A DNA stretch of 64,000 nt, taken from Chryseobacterium elymi (GTDB lineage Bacteria; Bacteroidota; Bacteroidia; Flavobacteriales; Weeksellaceae). Location of the stretch: assembly GCF_003385495.1 (NCBI RefSeq), contig NZ_QNUH01000010.1, positions 121,261 through 185,260 of the forward strand, read 5' to 3'. The position numbers and the translations under genes are program-made. Below the pieces are notes generated by a model, which did no database searches, had not been told where the DNA came from, and saw only the letters and a list, made by a program, of their open reading frames with translations. The number at the start of each line of letters is the position of its first letter. The first letter of the stretch is position 1. This document shows, piece by piece, positions 35,217 through 47,200 of this stretch.

Positions 35217-36160
35217 GGCTACATGGACTTCTCAAACATCGGGAAATACAATATCACAACAGCAAAACTACACCAGTGATGGCGGGGACAGAGATGGGAT
35301 TGTTTATACATACATTAGTAGTTCCGGTACTCGCCAGACTGTGGGTACGCATATTGGAGCCGATCGGTTCAACCCGCTATTACACCAAAGCAAGTTTAAT
35401 ATTATCTGCATTGGGATTATCGAGATATTAAATTTAGTGATAATGCCAAATTCAGTCTATCTTTACTACAATAACATGGTTATGAAAAAAATAAGAAAAA
35501 ATAGTTTTCCGAAGTTTGTGCTGCTATGTGGCGTTTTGATATTCTTTTCGATCTTTCACCTGGATCTGCCAGTATTTTCTCTGGATGAAGTTCTGATGTT
35601 CCAGAAATTTCTTGCAGTGTCAAGGGTGTGTCCCTAAAAAAAATCCCCCCGCTCTTTCTCATCATTTACGATTATAAAGTTGGGAACAATATAAAAGTGT
35701 GGGGGGATTAAGGTAATACTATCTACTTTTTGGATTTAAGCTCCATTTCAAATTGAAACAATTTAATTTGTTTTTTAGTAATACTATTTTGCCTTGTAAT
35801 AACATGAAAAATTAAATATTTATTTTATTTCTTACACTTAATGTTTAATATATTTTTATTTTGTATTAAACATTTCAACAATAAGTGATTTAGCTTATCA
35901 AATTTAACTATTTTTCTGCATATAATGATTTTTTTTGTTAAATTATTAAAATAAATAATGACATACCAAAATACGTACTGTTTATGGTGTGAATAGAATA
36001 TTATGGTTTTATGTTTGGAATTTATTTGATAAGATGTGATAATTAAAGTAAAGGCCTTTTTTATTAGGGTTAACGTGCTATACAGCGCCACTAAATGATT
36101 TCTTATAGCATTTTGCTGATTTAACATTACTAATATTGTCACTTTAGTTGAGTCCTTTAT
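35217..36160. other. Gene debris and AT-rich non-coding stretch
   Basis: About 940 bp with no supported intact gene. From 35217 to about 35640 more than one plus-strand frame is open and two of them look partly protein-like (one contains NYTSDGGDRDGIVYTYISSS, another ARLWVRILEPIGSTRYYTKA), but none is complete. AATCCCCCC (35642-35650) and GGGGGGATT (35701-35709) form an inverted repeat that may mark a lost element or a terminator. From 35710 the sequence is extremely AT-rich. Confidence 0.5.
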
Positions 36161-37381
36161 TTAATTAAAATGTGTTTCCTTTTTAATTCCAAAATACAGG
36201 CACAAACTACCAATAGAAGCCAAAAAAGAGGCCAAGATAAAAGAAGCGCCGCTAAAATAGAAGGGGCTTTGAGCAGAAGTAAAATAAGCAAATACATTTG
36301 TCATTAATAAAGGACCAAAGACAGCAGTAACACTACCAATACTGGATAATCCTCCTTGAAGCAGTCCTTGCTTATTATCAGAAACTTTGGAAGATATCAA
36401 ACTTAGCAGAATAGGGGAAGCCATTCCTCCCAATACATAAGGCATCATAACCGCAAAAGCCATCCAAGATTTGTTCACGATGCCAAATAGTAACAGACTG
36501 ACACAGTAGATAAATAGACAAACCATGATCGCCCTCTTCTGCCCTAATTTATTAATAAATAACCCAATAAATAATCCTTGACATATCACCATCAAAACTC
36601 CAAAAAAGCCTAATGAATAGCCTATCATGTCTGCCTTCCAACCAAATTTTTTCATTCCGTAAACATTCCAAGTACTCTGCATAGCATGACCTGCCAAAGC
36701 AATGAAAACAAAAGCAATGATGAGCGAAGGCGCTAATATTTCCTTTTTAAGACTTTTTATAGCTCCTATAGGATTAGCTGTTTTACAGGAGAAGGGTCTC
36801 CGGTTACTCTCTTTAAGAGATTCAGGCAGAACAAAAACTCCATAAATGAAATTTAGAAGACTGAGTACAGAAGCAGCATAGAAAGGAATCCGCTCACCAT
36901 ACTGCCCTAATATACCTCCGATCACAGGCCCTATAATTAATCCAAGTCCTGCAACAGCACTTATCATTCCAAAATTCTGACTCTTTTTTTCTGGAGTACT
37001 GATGTCTGAAACATATGCTGTAGCCGTAGTCATACTAGATCCCATAATTCCTGTTACTATTCTTCCTGCAAACAGCCAGATAAGGCTTGGAGCAAATGCA
37101 AGAATAAGATAATCTATTCCAAGTCCCAATGACGACCACAAAAGTACCGGTCTTCGTCCGTAACGGTCGCTAAGATTTCCCAAGATTGGAGCAAATACAA
37201 ACTGCATTAAGGCATATATGGCTATAAACCACCCTATATATTGTGTTGTAGTACTTAAATTGCCATTCGACAACTTTAAAATAAGTGTAGGGAGCACGGG
37301 AGCTACGATCCCTATCCCAATAATATCGATCAGGATTGTAATAAAAATAAAAATTAATGAGTAATTTTTTTTCCTATGCAT
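36161..37381 (-). CDS. TetA-like MFS drug efflux transporter
   Basis: 406 residues, 12 predicted transmembrane helices, DHA1 family. It opens with LIFIFITILIDIIGIGIVAPVLPTL and has the loop 2-3 motif GNLSDRYGRRPVLL, and motif C-like GLGLIIGPVIGGILG in helix 5, all typical of TetA-type drug:H+ antiporters. It is the last gene in line after the NRPS and type II thioesterase genes on the same strand (41-nt gap to the thioesterase), so it may export the peptide or give self-resistance; substrate is inferred. Confidence 0.88.
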   Translation of the reverse strand: MHRKKNYSLIFIFITILIDIIGIGIVAPVLPTLILKLSNGNLSTTTQYIGWFIAIYALMQFVFAPILGNLSDRYGRRPVLLWSSLGLGIDYLILAFAPSLIWLFAGRIVTGIMGSSMTTATAYVSDISTPEKKSQNFGMISAVAGLGLIIGPVIGGILGQYGERIPFYAASVLSLLNFIYGVFVLPESLKESNRRPFSCKTANPIGAIKSLKKEILAPSLIIAFVFIALAGHAMQSTWNVYGMKKFGWKADMIGYSLGFFGVLMVICQGLFIGLFINKLGQKRAIMVCLFIYCVSLLLFGIVNKSWMAFAVMMPYVLGGMASPILLSLISSKVSDNKQGLLQGGLSSIGSVTAVFGPLLMTNVFAYFTSAQSPFYFSGASFILASFLASIGSLCLYFGIKKETHFN

Positions 37382-37422
37382 GAGTAAAAATTATATTTTA
37401 ATGAATACGTGTGTCAACTATT

Positions 37423-38145
37423 TTACAAATTAATTCCTTCCGCACTCATAAGATTCCTAATGATTTGCGACAGATAATTATCGTTTTGATTGATAAAAAA
37501 GTGATTGCCATTTACAATCTTACATTCACACGCAGCATGGGTGTAATTTTTCCAATTTCTAATATGAATTGCATACCGTTCACTTTTTCCCATCACTGAG
37601 AAAATCGGGGTCTGTATTTTCTCAAAGAATGGAAAATTCTCTTCATTCTCTAGAAGTCCAAAGTCTGCACGGAGTACAGGTTCAAAAAAATCCAGCAATT
37701 CTTTACTTTCCATTACTTCATCCGAAAGACCACCCAGTTTTCTGATCTCAGCAAAGAATTCAGGTGTCGGAAGGCCAGCAATAGGTACATTTTTTTTAAT
37801 TCCGGGGCCCGGATATCCCGTGGGAACAAAATAAATGGGAGGATCTGTGCTTTCCATAGCATGACAAATTTCAAACCCTAATATTGCTCCCATACTATGT
37901 CCATAGATCAGATACGGAACTTCTTTTTGTCTGGTCTTTTTTATTTGGCTTGATAAATCTGCTACCGCATCTTGTTTATTTGTCAAGAAAGATTCTGCCA
38001 TACGATCTCCCCTACCAGGTAACTCCGGGGTTTCGACCTGAAAAAAAGGCTCTAAACGTTCTATCAAAGAGCGAAACGAATTTCTGTCCCCTCCTGCATA
38101 GTGTAATAAAAATAGTTGTGGTTTTGATGATATTGTTCTGTTCAT
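37423..38145 (-). CDS. Type II thioesterase (GrsT/SrfAD-like)
   Basis: 240 residues from the ATG at 38145; the longer open frame runs through the terminator and into the NRPS 3' end. Alpha/beta hydrolase that removes misloaded acyl or aminoacyl groups from carrier domains. LFLLHYAGGDRNSFR gives the oxyanion region, Ser84 in YGHSMGA is the nucleophile, and the His is in NGNHFFI near the C-terminus. The usual catalytic Asp position reads GKSER, so the acid is not in its standard context. Its place between NRPS and exporter supports a role in the same pathway. Confidence 0.9.
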   Translation of the reverse strand: MNRTISSKPQLFLLHYAGGDRNSFRSLIERLEPFFQVETPELPGRGDRMAESFLTNKQDAVADLSSQIKKTRQKEVPYLIYGHSMGAILGFEICHAMESTDPPIYFVPTGYPGPGIKKNVPIAGLPTPEFFAEIRKLGGLSDEVMESKELLDFFEPVLRADFGLLENEENFPFFEKIQTPIFSVMGKSERYAIHIRNWKNYTHAACECKIVNGNHFFINQNDNYLSQIIRNLMSAEGINL

Positions 38146-38170
38146 AAAATTTTCTTTACTGTTATGATTT

Positions 38171-38208
38171 AAAAACAGAGGAGACCTCAATAAATCTCCC
38201 CTGTTTTT
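38171..38208 (-). terminator. Hairpin directly after the NRPS stop codon
   Basis: Minus-strand stem with one mismatch (AACAGGGGAGA / TCTCCTCTGTT) and a 10-nt-class loop, followed by five T. It starts 2 nt after the NRPS stop and ends 25 nt before the thioesterase start. It may terminate most transcripts, or work as an attenuator that lowers thioesterase and exporter expression. Confidence 0.7.
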
Positions 38209-38209
38209 T

Positions 38210-41200
38210 TTATTTGTTGGAAGCTGTTTTGTGGATAAGGTCAATGATTTGTTCTTTCTGTTCCAGCATCGTATGATGGGCTGCATTAATAGGATAAACC
38301 GATAACAAATCACTGTTTTCAATAATTGAATCTACATTATTATAAGTTGACCCTTTTATATGAGTATTAAATGATTGATCAAGAGTTTCTCCTTCAAGCA
38401 TTGCTTTGAACAAAACTACCTTTGTAGAGCTAAGATTATTAGAAATATTTTCTTTAACAATAGAATATTCTGCCGACATAAAGTTTTTAGTCGCTGTAAA
38501 ATGACTGTCATCAACAGCAACATTCAACTTCTGACTCAATTCTTCATCTGTTGGGAATGCAAGGTATTCTACCAGTTTATGATCTGAAGCATAAAAAATA
38601 GTGTCCAGCAAATAAACCGTAATTTTCTGGTGACCTCTGTTTTCAAGTTCCGAAGCAATCTCCAGGGCAATATTTCCACCTAGAGACCATCCCAATAAGA
38701 TATATTCCTCTTGCTGACTTTCCGTCTGTACATGATCAATGTGATCCAGATAATAATTGGCCAGCGCCTTCAGATTATTAATTTTCTCTTCATTGTATAA
38801 GTTATAAGAGTCTACTCCATAACAGTCATAGCCTGTTTCCAATTGTTCTGCCAATGACTGATAGACTTCACAGCCTCCATTTCCCGGATGTATTAAGAAC
38901 ATTTTAGGATTGTTATTTCCTTGATTAAAGGCAACGATCGGCTTATATTCCTTCTCATAGCTCATAATAGTTGTAGAAAGCTTGCTTATCGTTTTTTCCT
39001 TGAATAGTTCTACAATTTTGATCTGAACATCCAACTGCTGTCGTATTTTGCTGATCAGCCTAATAGCCATGATACTGTTTCCTCCTAATTTGAAGAAATC
39101 ATCATGAATACTGATACTTGCCTTATCTAATCCTAATACATCTCCATAAATACCGGCCAGTTTTCTTTGTAGCTCATTTTCAGGAGCTGCATATTCTGAT
39201 ACTCCAATAAATTCAGGCTCAGGAAGGTGTCTTCTATCTATTTTTCCGTTGATGGTCAAGGGAAGACGCTCCAGATGCATATACACATTCGGAATCATAT
39301 AATCCGGAAGTGTTTCTGACAGGAATTTCGAGATCACGTGCGGATCTATAACCGGATCTGAAACATAGTATCCAACAAGATATTTCATTCCTCCTTTATT
39401 TTCTTTAGCAAGAACTACGGCCTGCTTCACAACTGGATACTGAAGTAATCTGTTTTCAATTTCTCCAAGTTCAATTCTATATCCACGAATCTTCACCTGG
39501 AAGTCATTTCGTCCTATATATTCAATGTTTCCATCAGGAAGAAATCGTACTAAATCTCCTGTTTTATAAATATGGCTATTATAACCGTTTTCCTTTTGGA
39601 TTGATGTCTGGAAAGGGTTATTTATAAAACGTTCCTGTGTCATTTCCGGACTGTTCAGATAACCTCTTGCAGTACCCGATCCTCCAATATAAAGCTCTCC
39701 TACCGCTCCCAAAGGAACCGGCCTTAATTGAGAATCCAGGACGTAAGTGGAAGTGTTGCTGATAGGACGGCCAATCGGTATTGTTACAAACTCTTTAATT
39801 TTTTGTTTATCAACAACATAAGCTGATGCAAATGTGGTAGTCTCTGTTGGTCCATATACGTGCAATAGCTGAACGTGATTGTATTTAGATTTAAATTTAT
39901 CTACATGGAATACGGACACCTTTTCACCTCCGAATAAAATATATTTCAGTCCCGACAACCAATCTCCACCCTCGTCTACAAGGGAATTGAATAATGCCGT
40001 TGTAACGAAAAATATGGAAACATTCTCCTCTATAATTACCTGACCCAAACTATCAATATCTAATAATGTATCAGCTGGTTGTATTATTAAAGAGGCTCCA
40101 TTGTACAACGCCCCGAAAATATCAAAGATTGAAGCATCAAATACAAAGCTGGACAGGCTCAGAATTCTGTCTGTTTCCTGAATAGAAATATAGTTTGTAT
40201 TCTTTATCAATCTGTTTACACTTGTATGCTCAATCATTACCCCTTTTGGCTTTCCTGTGGTTCCGCTGGTATATATTACGTAAGCCAGGTTATTGGCTGT
40301 AACAGCTGTCATTGGATTTGTGTAATTACCTTCTCCGGTTTCTTGTTGTATTTTATGGTTTTCTAAAGTAAAAATCTTCATCTCCTTGCTATCCATCAGG
40401 TTAAGCAGAAGACTTTCATAATTCTCGTTACACAATACAACTCCCGCACGAGTATCCTCCAGAATATGTTTTATTCTGCCTACAGGATATGATGGATCCA
40501 TCGGCACATAAGCCGCTCCTGTTTTTAATACGGCCAAAATAGCTATAAGCATATTTTCGGATCTGTCAATACACAAAGGAATCAAGTCATCAGACTGAAT
40601 ATTGTAATGCTTTAACAGATAATTTGCTAAAGAATTTGCTTTTTGATTAAGCTCTCTATACGATAGTTTTGTTCCCTGATATACTACAGCAATATTATCT
40701 GGAGTTTTTTCAACCTGTTCTTCAAAAAGCTGGTGAATGGTGCGTTTATCTGGATATTCTTTCTGAGTATCATTCCACATTTCTGTTAGCTGTATACTTT
40801 CTTCTTCTACCATCAAAGGAAGTTCACCTATTTTTGTATTGTCTGTACCAACTCTTACTATTTGATTCAGAAGGAATTGATAAGAATCAGCCATACGAAT
40901 AACCGTTTCTTTTCTGAACAGAGATCTAGCATAGTTGAAGGTTATCTGTATTGCTTCTGGCCCATCATTGATCATTGTTGTCAAGTCAAATTTCGCAGCC
41001 TGATAGTCAATTTCTCCATCGAAAGAGTAAAATATTGCTTCTTCTTCATTTCCGGATGTATTTCCTCCTCCAAAGTTCTGGAGACCAAACATCACCTGAA
41101 AAATAGGGTGTCTTGAGGTATCCTGTTCTACTCCAAGTTCCTCCACTAGTTTCTCAAATGGAAGATCCTGATGGGATTGCGCTTCCGTTACGGAACCAGC

Positions 41201-44200
41201 AACTTGTAGAATAAAATCCTTCACAGTCTGATCTGAATCAATTTTCTCCCTTAAAGCAAGGGTATTCACAAAAAATCCGATAAGATCCTCAAGACCAGCA
41301 TGATGACGGTTAGCAACTGGGGTTCCCACCACAATATCCTTCTGACCAGAGTACACTGAAAGCATCAGATAATATCCACTCAACATCACACTATACAAAC
41401 TCACTCCAAGTTTTTTCGAAATCTCTCGAAGACTTTCCGATGTTTCTCCAACGACATCAAAATTAATGGTTTCTCCTTCATAAGAAATTTCAGACGGCCT
41501 ATGGAAATCAGTTGGCAGATCCAGACTTTGGTAATCATCGAATTTCATTTTCCAATAATCAATCTGGTTATCTAAACGTTTTCCACTAAGATAATGACGT
41601 TGCCACAGTGCGAAATCCTTATATTGGATCTTCAATTCAGGAAGCTCAGATGCTTTTCCTAAAACTAATGCATGATAAAGACTGCTTAATTCCTTTAAAA
41701 AGACTTCTGTAGACCATCCGTCAAACGCAATATGATGGATCACAACCGACAAATAATGTTGATTATGGAACCTGAATATATTAATATCAACAGGAATTTC
41801 TTCATCAAGACGGAAGATTTTGTTAACACACCTGTTTATGCGTTCATCTAACTCCTCTCTCGTTTCTACTTCTGTAATTTTAAATTCCGGAACAAGGTCT
41901 GTAACGACCTGATAACCTAATCCCTCTTTATTAGTCCTGATCATTGTACGAAGTATTTCGTGGCGTATTACTACTTCTTCAAAGGCTCTGCATAGAACCG
42001 AAATATTTGTTTTCTCACTCAGAAGGACTGTCATTGGGATATTATAGGCACTACTACCTCCTTCATAGGTTTCTATAAACCAAAGTCTTTCCTGCGCAAA
42101 AGATAATCTCTGCTCTTCCTGAGAAGAAATTTTTACAGGAGTAATGATTATCTGTTCATCCATATTATTTTCAACACTTAAAGCGTTCGCCAAGGAGGCT
42201 ATCGTTTTATGGGTAAGCACCACCGCTACTTTTACTTGTATACCTAGTTCCTGTTTGATTTTACTAGTCAGCTTAATAGCCATGATACTGTTACCACCCA
42301 AACGGAAGAAGTCATCATGAATACTAATATTCTCTGAAGCAAGCCCTAAGACTTCCTCATAAATTTGAGATAGTGTTTTCTGCAACTCATTTTCTATAGC
42401 AACATATGCGTTGCTACTTTTAAATTCAGGTTCAGGCAGTTGCTTTCTGTCAACCTTTCCATTAATGGTTAATGGTAAGGCTGTTAAATGAACAAAAATA
42501 CCAGGTACCATATATTCCGGAAGGAATTCTGATAGAAACTCTATGAGCGCTTCAGTATTCAACTCAATATCAGAAACATAATAACCAACAAGATATTTTA
42601 TTTCTGCGTTGTTTTCTTTGGCGACCACTACCACTTGACGGATATCAGGATGTTTTACCAAAGCATTTTCAATCTCACCAAGCTCAATTCGGAAACCACG
42701 GACCTTCACCTGAAAGTCATTTCTACCTAAATATTCTATATTACCAGTGGACATCCATCTTACCAAATCACCTGTCTTATACAGTCGTCCGTTATATTCT
42801 TCTCTTCTTTCTTTCTCACTTTGGAACGGATTGGATATAAAACGTTCAGTTGTCAACTCTGGTCGGTTTAAATAGCCACGAGCTACACCTACACCACCAA
42901 TGAATAGTTCTCCAACTCCCCCAATAGGTACTGGATGCAGAAACTTATCTAACACATATACACTCGTATTTGTTATTGGTCGGCCAATTAGTACTTCTTG
43001 GATAGATTTATTATTACAATCATAATACAGAACATCAACTGTTGCCTCCGTCGGTCCATAAAGATTGTGAATTTCCGCTTGTCCCATTAATCTTTGTGCA
43101 TCTTGCACTTGTTTTAATGTTAATGCCTCGCCACTGCAGAATATGTATCTTAAGCTTTTTATCATAGGCTGCAATGTGATTTTACTATCTAATGTTTCTT
43201 CAAATGCACTTAACATTGAGGGAACAAAATGTATAATAGTAACATTCTCTTTTTGAATTATCTCAGCCAGGTATTCGGGATCTTTATGCCCTTCCGGACG
43301 AGCAAATACTATACATGCTCCATAAAAATGAGCCCAGAATAATTCCCAAACTGAAACATCAAATGTATATGGGGTTTTCTGTAAAATGTTATCCGTTGGT
43401 ACCAAAGGATAGGTTTCATTCATCCATACGATACGATTTACAACACTGGTATGTTCTATCATTACTCCTTTTGGGAGTCCTGTCGTTCCGCTGGTATAGA
43501 TAACATACGCAAGGTTGTTTGAGCAAACTCCTGTAACAGGATTCCCCACATCTGCTTTTTCAAGGATTCCTTTTAAGGCAACATCATTTAAAGAGATAAC
43601 ATCTACATCTATATCCTGTAGCTTCTCTACTGTGTCTTCCTGAACAAGTACAATTTTTGCTCTGGTATCCAATAGGATATATTTTATTCTATCTACAGGA
43701 TAGGATGAATCCATCGGAACATAGGCTGCTCCTGCCTTCAATACTGCTAAAATTGCAATAAGCATATGCTCTGAACGTTCCAAACATAATGGTACCAGGT
43801 CATCCGGCTGAAGGTCATGCGTTTCTATAAGATAGTTCGCCAAACGATTTGCTCTTTTATTCAACTCACGATATGAAATCCTTACATCCTGATATATCAA
43901 AGCTGTATTATCCGGAGTCTTTTCAACCTGATTTTCGAATAACTCATGAATAGTTTTATCTGATGGATAAACAGATTCTGTAGCATTCCAATCCTGCATC
44001 AGTTTTATTTGGTTTTCTGGAATATACAGAAGCTTATCTGAAGTAATTTTCTGATTTTTCAAGATCTGATCTAAAAGCATTTCCATCCCTTCAATCAGCT
44101 GCTCTATAGTATGCTTACTAAAAAGAACTCCTTCATAATTAATTTTCAATGTCACACTCTCTCCTTGCTCTGAAGCCATTATTCCCAATGGATAATCAAG

Positions 44201-47200
44201 TTTCTCTACAGAATCCATGAACAAAAAGCCTAGTTCATTATCTTCTCCTCCTTTCGGTACAGGATAGTTTTCATACACAAACAAACTGCTGAAGATTCTT
44301 CGTCCGTCATGATGTAATGCCGCAAGGTTAATGTCACTATGGGTATTAAGCTCACTAATTCTGTTCTGAATCTCGGAAATATGATCGATAACCCTTCCTT
44401 CTTCATGAGTTACAATCAGTGGTAAGGTATTGATATATAGTCCTGCCGAGGATTCTATTCCATCTACTGGTAAGCTTCTTCCAGATACCGTGGTTCCTAC
44501 CACACTTGTCCCTAGCCCACTGTAAATGCTCAACTGCTTATGCCACAGGTATTGTAGCACAGCATTCACCGTAAACCCTTGGTCCTTGGTAAAGGTTTTC
44601 AACAGGTGGTACTTATCACCTTCTATCATCATTTTTATATGCTGATGGTCTTTGATGTGACGGTAGGTTCCTAAATCAATATGTCTTTGGTCTTCTTTAA
44701 TCAAACTGCTCAAATCTTCCTGATCTTCCAGTAACCTCATATACTTATTCCAGAAACCGATACTCCCTTCTTTATGGGATTGTAAATATTGCTGGGTTAA
44801 GGTATAGGCATGATCGGTCGCTAAAACCGGGATCTCATTCTTCATCTGACGGAGGTAGCTATCATGCACACTGTTCAATACAATAGGCATACTCCAGCCA
44901 TCTAAAATCGCATGGTGATTACTGAATAAACAGCTGTAATGCTTCTCACCTCGTTTGAAAAGATAAACTCTGAACAAGTTACCTTTCGTTAGGTCATAGA
45001 CGTCAAGTCGATCCTTCTGGGTTATTTCTCCTATCAGGGTTTCCTGAGCTTCTGCACTCATATTGCTGATGTCCTGGTAATGCCAGTTTACTTTGCCCTG
45101 CTTATCTATAATCTGTACTATTTCACCATTCCAGTCAAATCTAACTCGTAACGACGGATAATGAGCCTGGGTAAGTTTCCACGACTCCTCAAGTTTATGA
45201 GCATTGATTTCACTATGGTAATCCCACATCAATTGGACTCTGTACGCATCATCCGTATCTCCCTGATTCAAGGCATGGTATACAAACCCTTCTTGTAAGC
45301 TGTTGGCCAGATATACTCCTTCTATTTCCCCTTTAGTCTGAATGGCTGCAAGTTGGTCCTGCATGATGATATTCTCTACATCGGATTGGGTAAGGTAACT
45401 TCTGGTTTCTTGGGACAGATGAGTTACAATTGCTTCTAGATGGGTTTTAAAGTCTTCGGATAGCTGATTAATCTGTTCTTCTGAAAGATAACCGGAGATT
45501 CCGAATCGTAGCTGTCCGTCTACAACAGCCCCATTAATACTGATCTGGTGGCTGTCACGGTTATTATTTCCTACGCCTAAGCCACTGTCTTCCGCGGCAA
45601 TAAACCAACTCTTGTCTCCGGAAACGTCTTCTTGGTCCAGCTGACCCAGATAGTTGAAGCTGATCTTTGGTAGACCTCGGTCTGTATAGCCTATTAAACT
45701 ACCATAGCCAATTCCATTGTTAGGAATACTTCTCAACGATTCTTTGGTCAATACTACGGTATCGGTAAGGCCCCTGCCTCTCTTCAATAGTAGTGGATAC
45801 ATGGTGGTAAACCATCCTACAGTTTCGGTAATATCTAGGTTACCAAAGACCTCTTCCCGCCCATGGCTCTCTAATAATACGGAATGACTGTCTTCTCCCG
45901 TCAATGCTGAAAGGGATAGGGATAAGGCTGAGAGAAGCAAATCATTAATCTGGGTATGGTATGCATGATGGGTCTTCCTGATTAGGGATTCGGTCATCTC
46001 TTTGCTTAGCATCACATGACCATGATGATAATCTGAGCCAATGAAAGGGTTTAATGACTGGTTATTCGCATCTACCGTTTCTGCGGCTGTATTCCAGTAC
46101 AATAATTCCTGAGCTCTGGATTCCGGCCTCTCTGTTTTATAAGCTTTTATAGCATCTACCCACTGACGGTAACTGCTCCCTTTGGCGTGGGATGTAATAT
46201 TCTCTATTTCTCCTTTTTCCAGGGAATGGTAGATATTCTTTAAATCCTCGGTAATGATCCTCCAACTTACGGCATCAATAATCAAATGATGAAGGGCAAA
46301 GTATATCCTTGCGCTGCCATCTGCGTAACCATAGACATAACCTATCTGGTATAATGGACCGTTTTCGATATCAAAACCAGACTGCCACTGAGTGAAGGTT
46401 TTAGACAACTCTTCTCTACTTAGTCCTGAAACATCAAGATAGTTGATGCTTGCTTCTATTTCTCTACTTCCGTAGGCCTGGGCATAGACTCCATTTTCTT
46501 TTGGATAATGAAGCCTGAACGCATCGTGTCTTTCTACTAAATGTTCTACGGAGGCTGCTAGTAATTCTTTGTCTAGCTCTGGTACATTGATTAAAAAAGC
46601 TTGATTCCAATGGTTAAAATCAGCCAGGTACCCCGATTCTTTTTGGCTGAAGAACCACTGCTGAACAGGGAGTAAGGACACAGATCCTTCTAATAAGCCT
46701 TGTTCTGATAAAATATGGGGCCCTTCATTCTTATTTTTATCTTCGATAAGTAAAGACAATGAGGTGGTTGTTCGAGCAGTAAAGACTTCTTTAACACTTA
46801 ATCTTACATCTAGTTGTTGTCTGATTCTTCCTACCAGCTGAATGCTGATGATACTGTCTCCTCCTAATCTGAAGAAGTCATCATCGATACTGATCGTTTC
46901 CGGATCTAATCCTAATACTTCACCATAGATATGACATAGCTTTGCTTGCAGATCGCTCTCCGGCGCTATATAATCTTTGCTGCCTGTTAACTCCGGTTCC
47001 GGGAGTTGTTTTCGGTCCAGTTTGCCATTGATCGTTAGTGGCAACGCTGTCAAATGAACAAAGGCACTAGGTACCATATATTCCGGTAAGGTATCTGATA
47101 AATGCTCTGAAAGTAAATTAGAATCAATCTCGGATTCTGATACATAGTAACCTGCCAGATATTTTAACCCAGCCTTGTTTTCTTTAGCCAACACCGCTGA

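Noticed and set aside
35642..35709. AATCCCCCC/GGGGGGATT as ends of an insertion sequence
   Set aside because: The arms enclose only about 50 bp and there is no transposase or target duplication.
35825..36142. 105-codon minus-strand ORF upstream-adjacent to the MFS gene end
   Set aside because: Composition is dominated by Ile, Lys, Asn, Leu and Phe as expected from random AT-rich DNA; no motif, no start signal.
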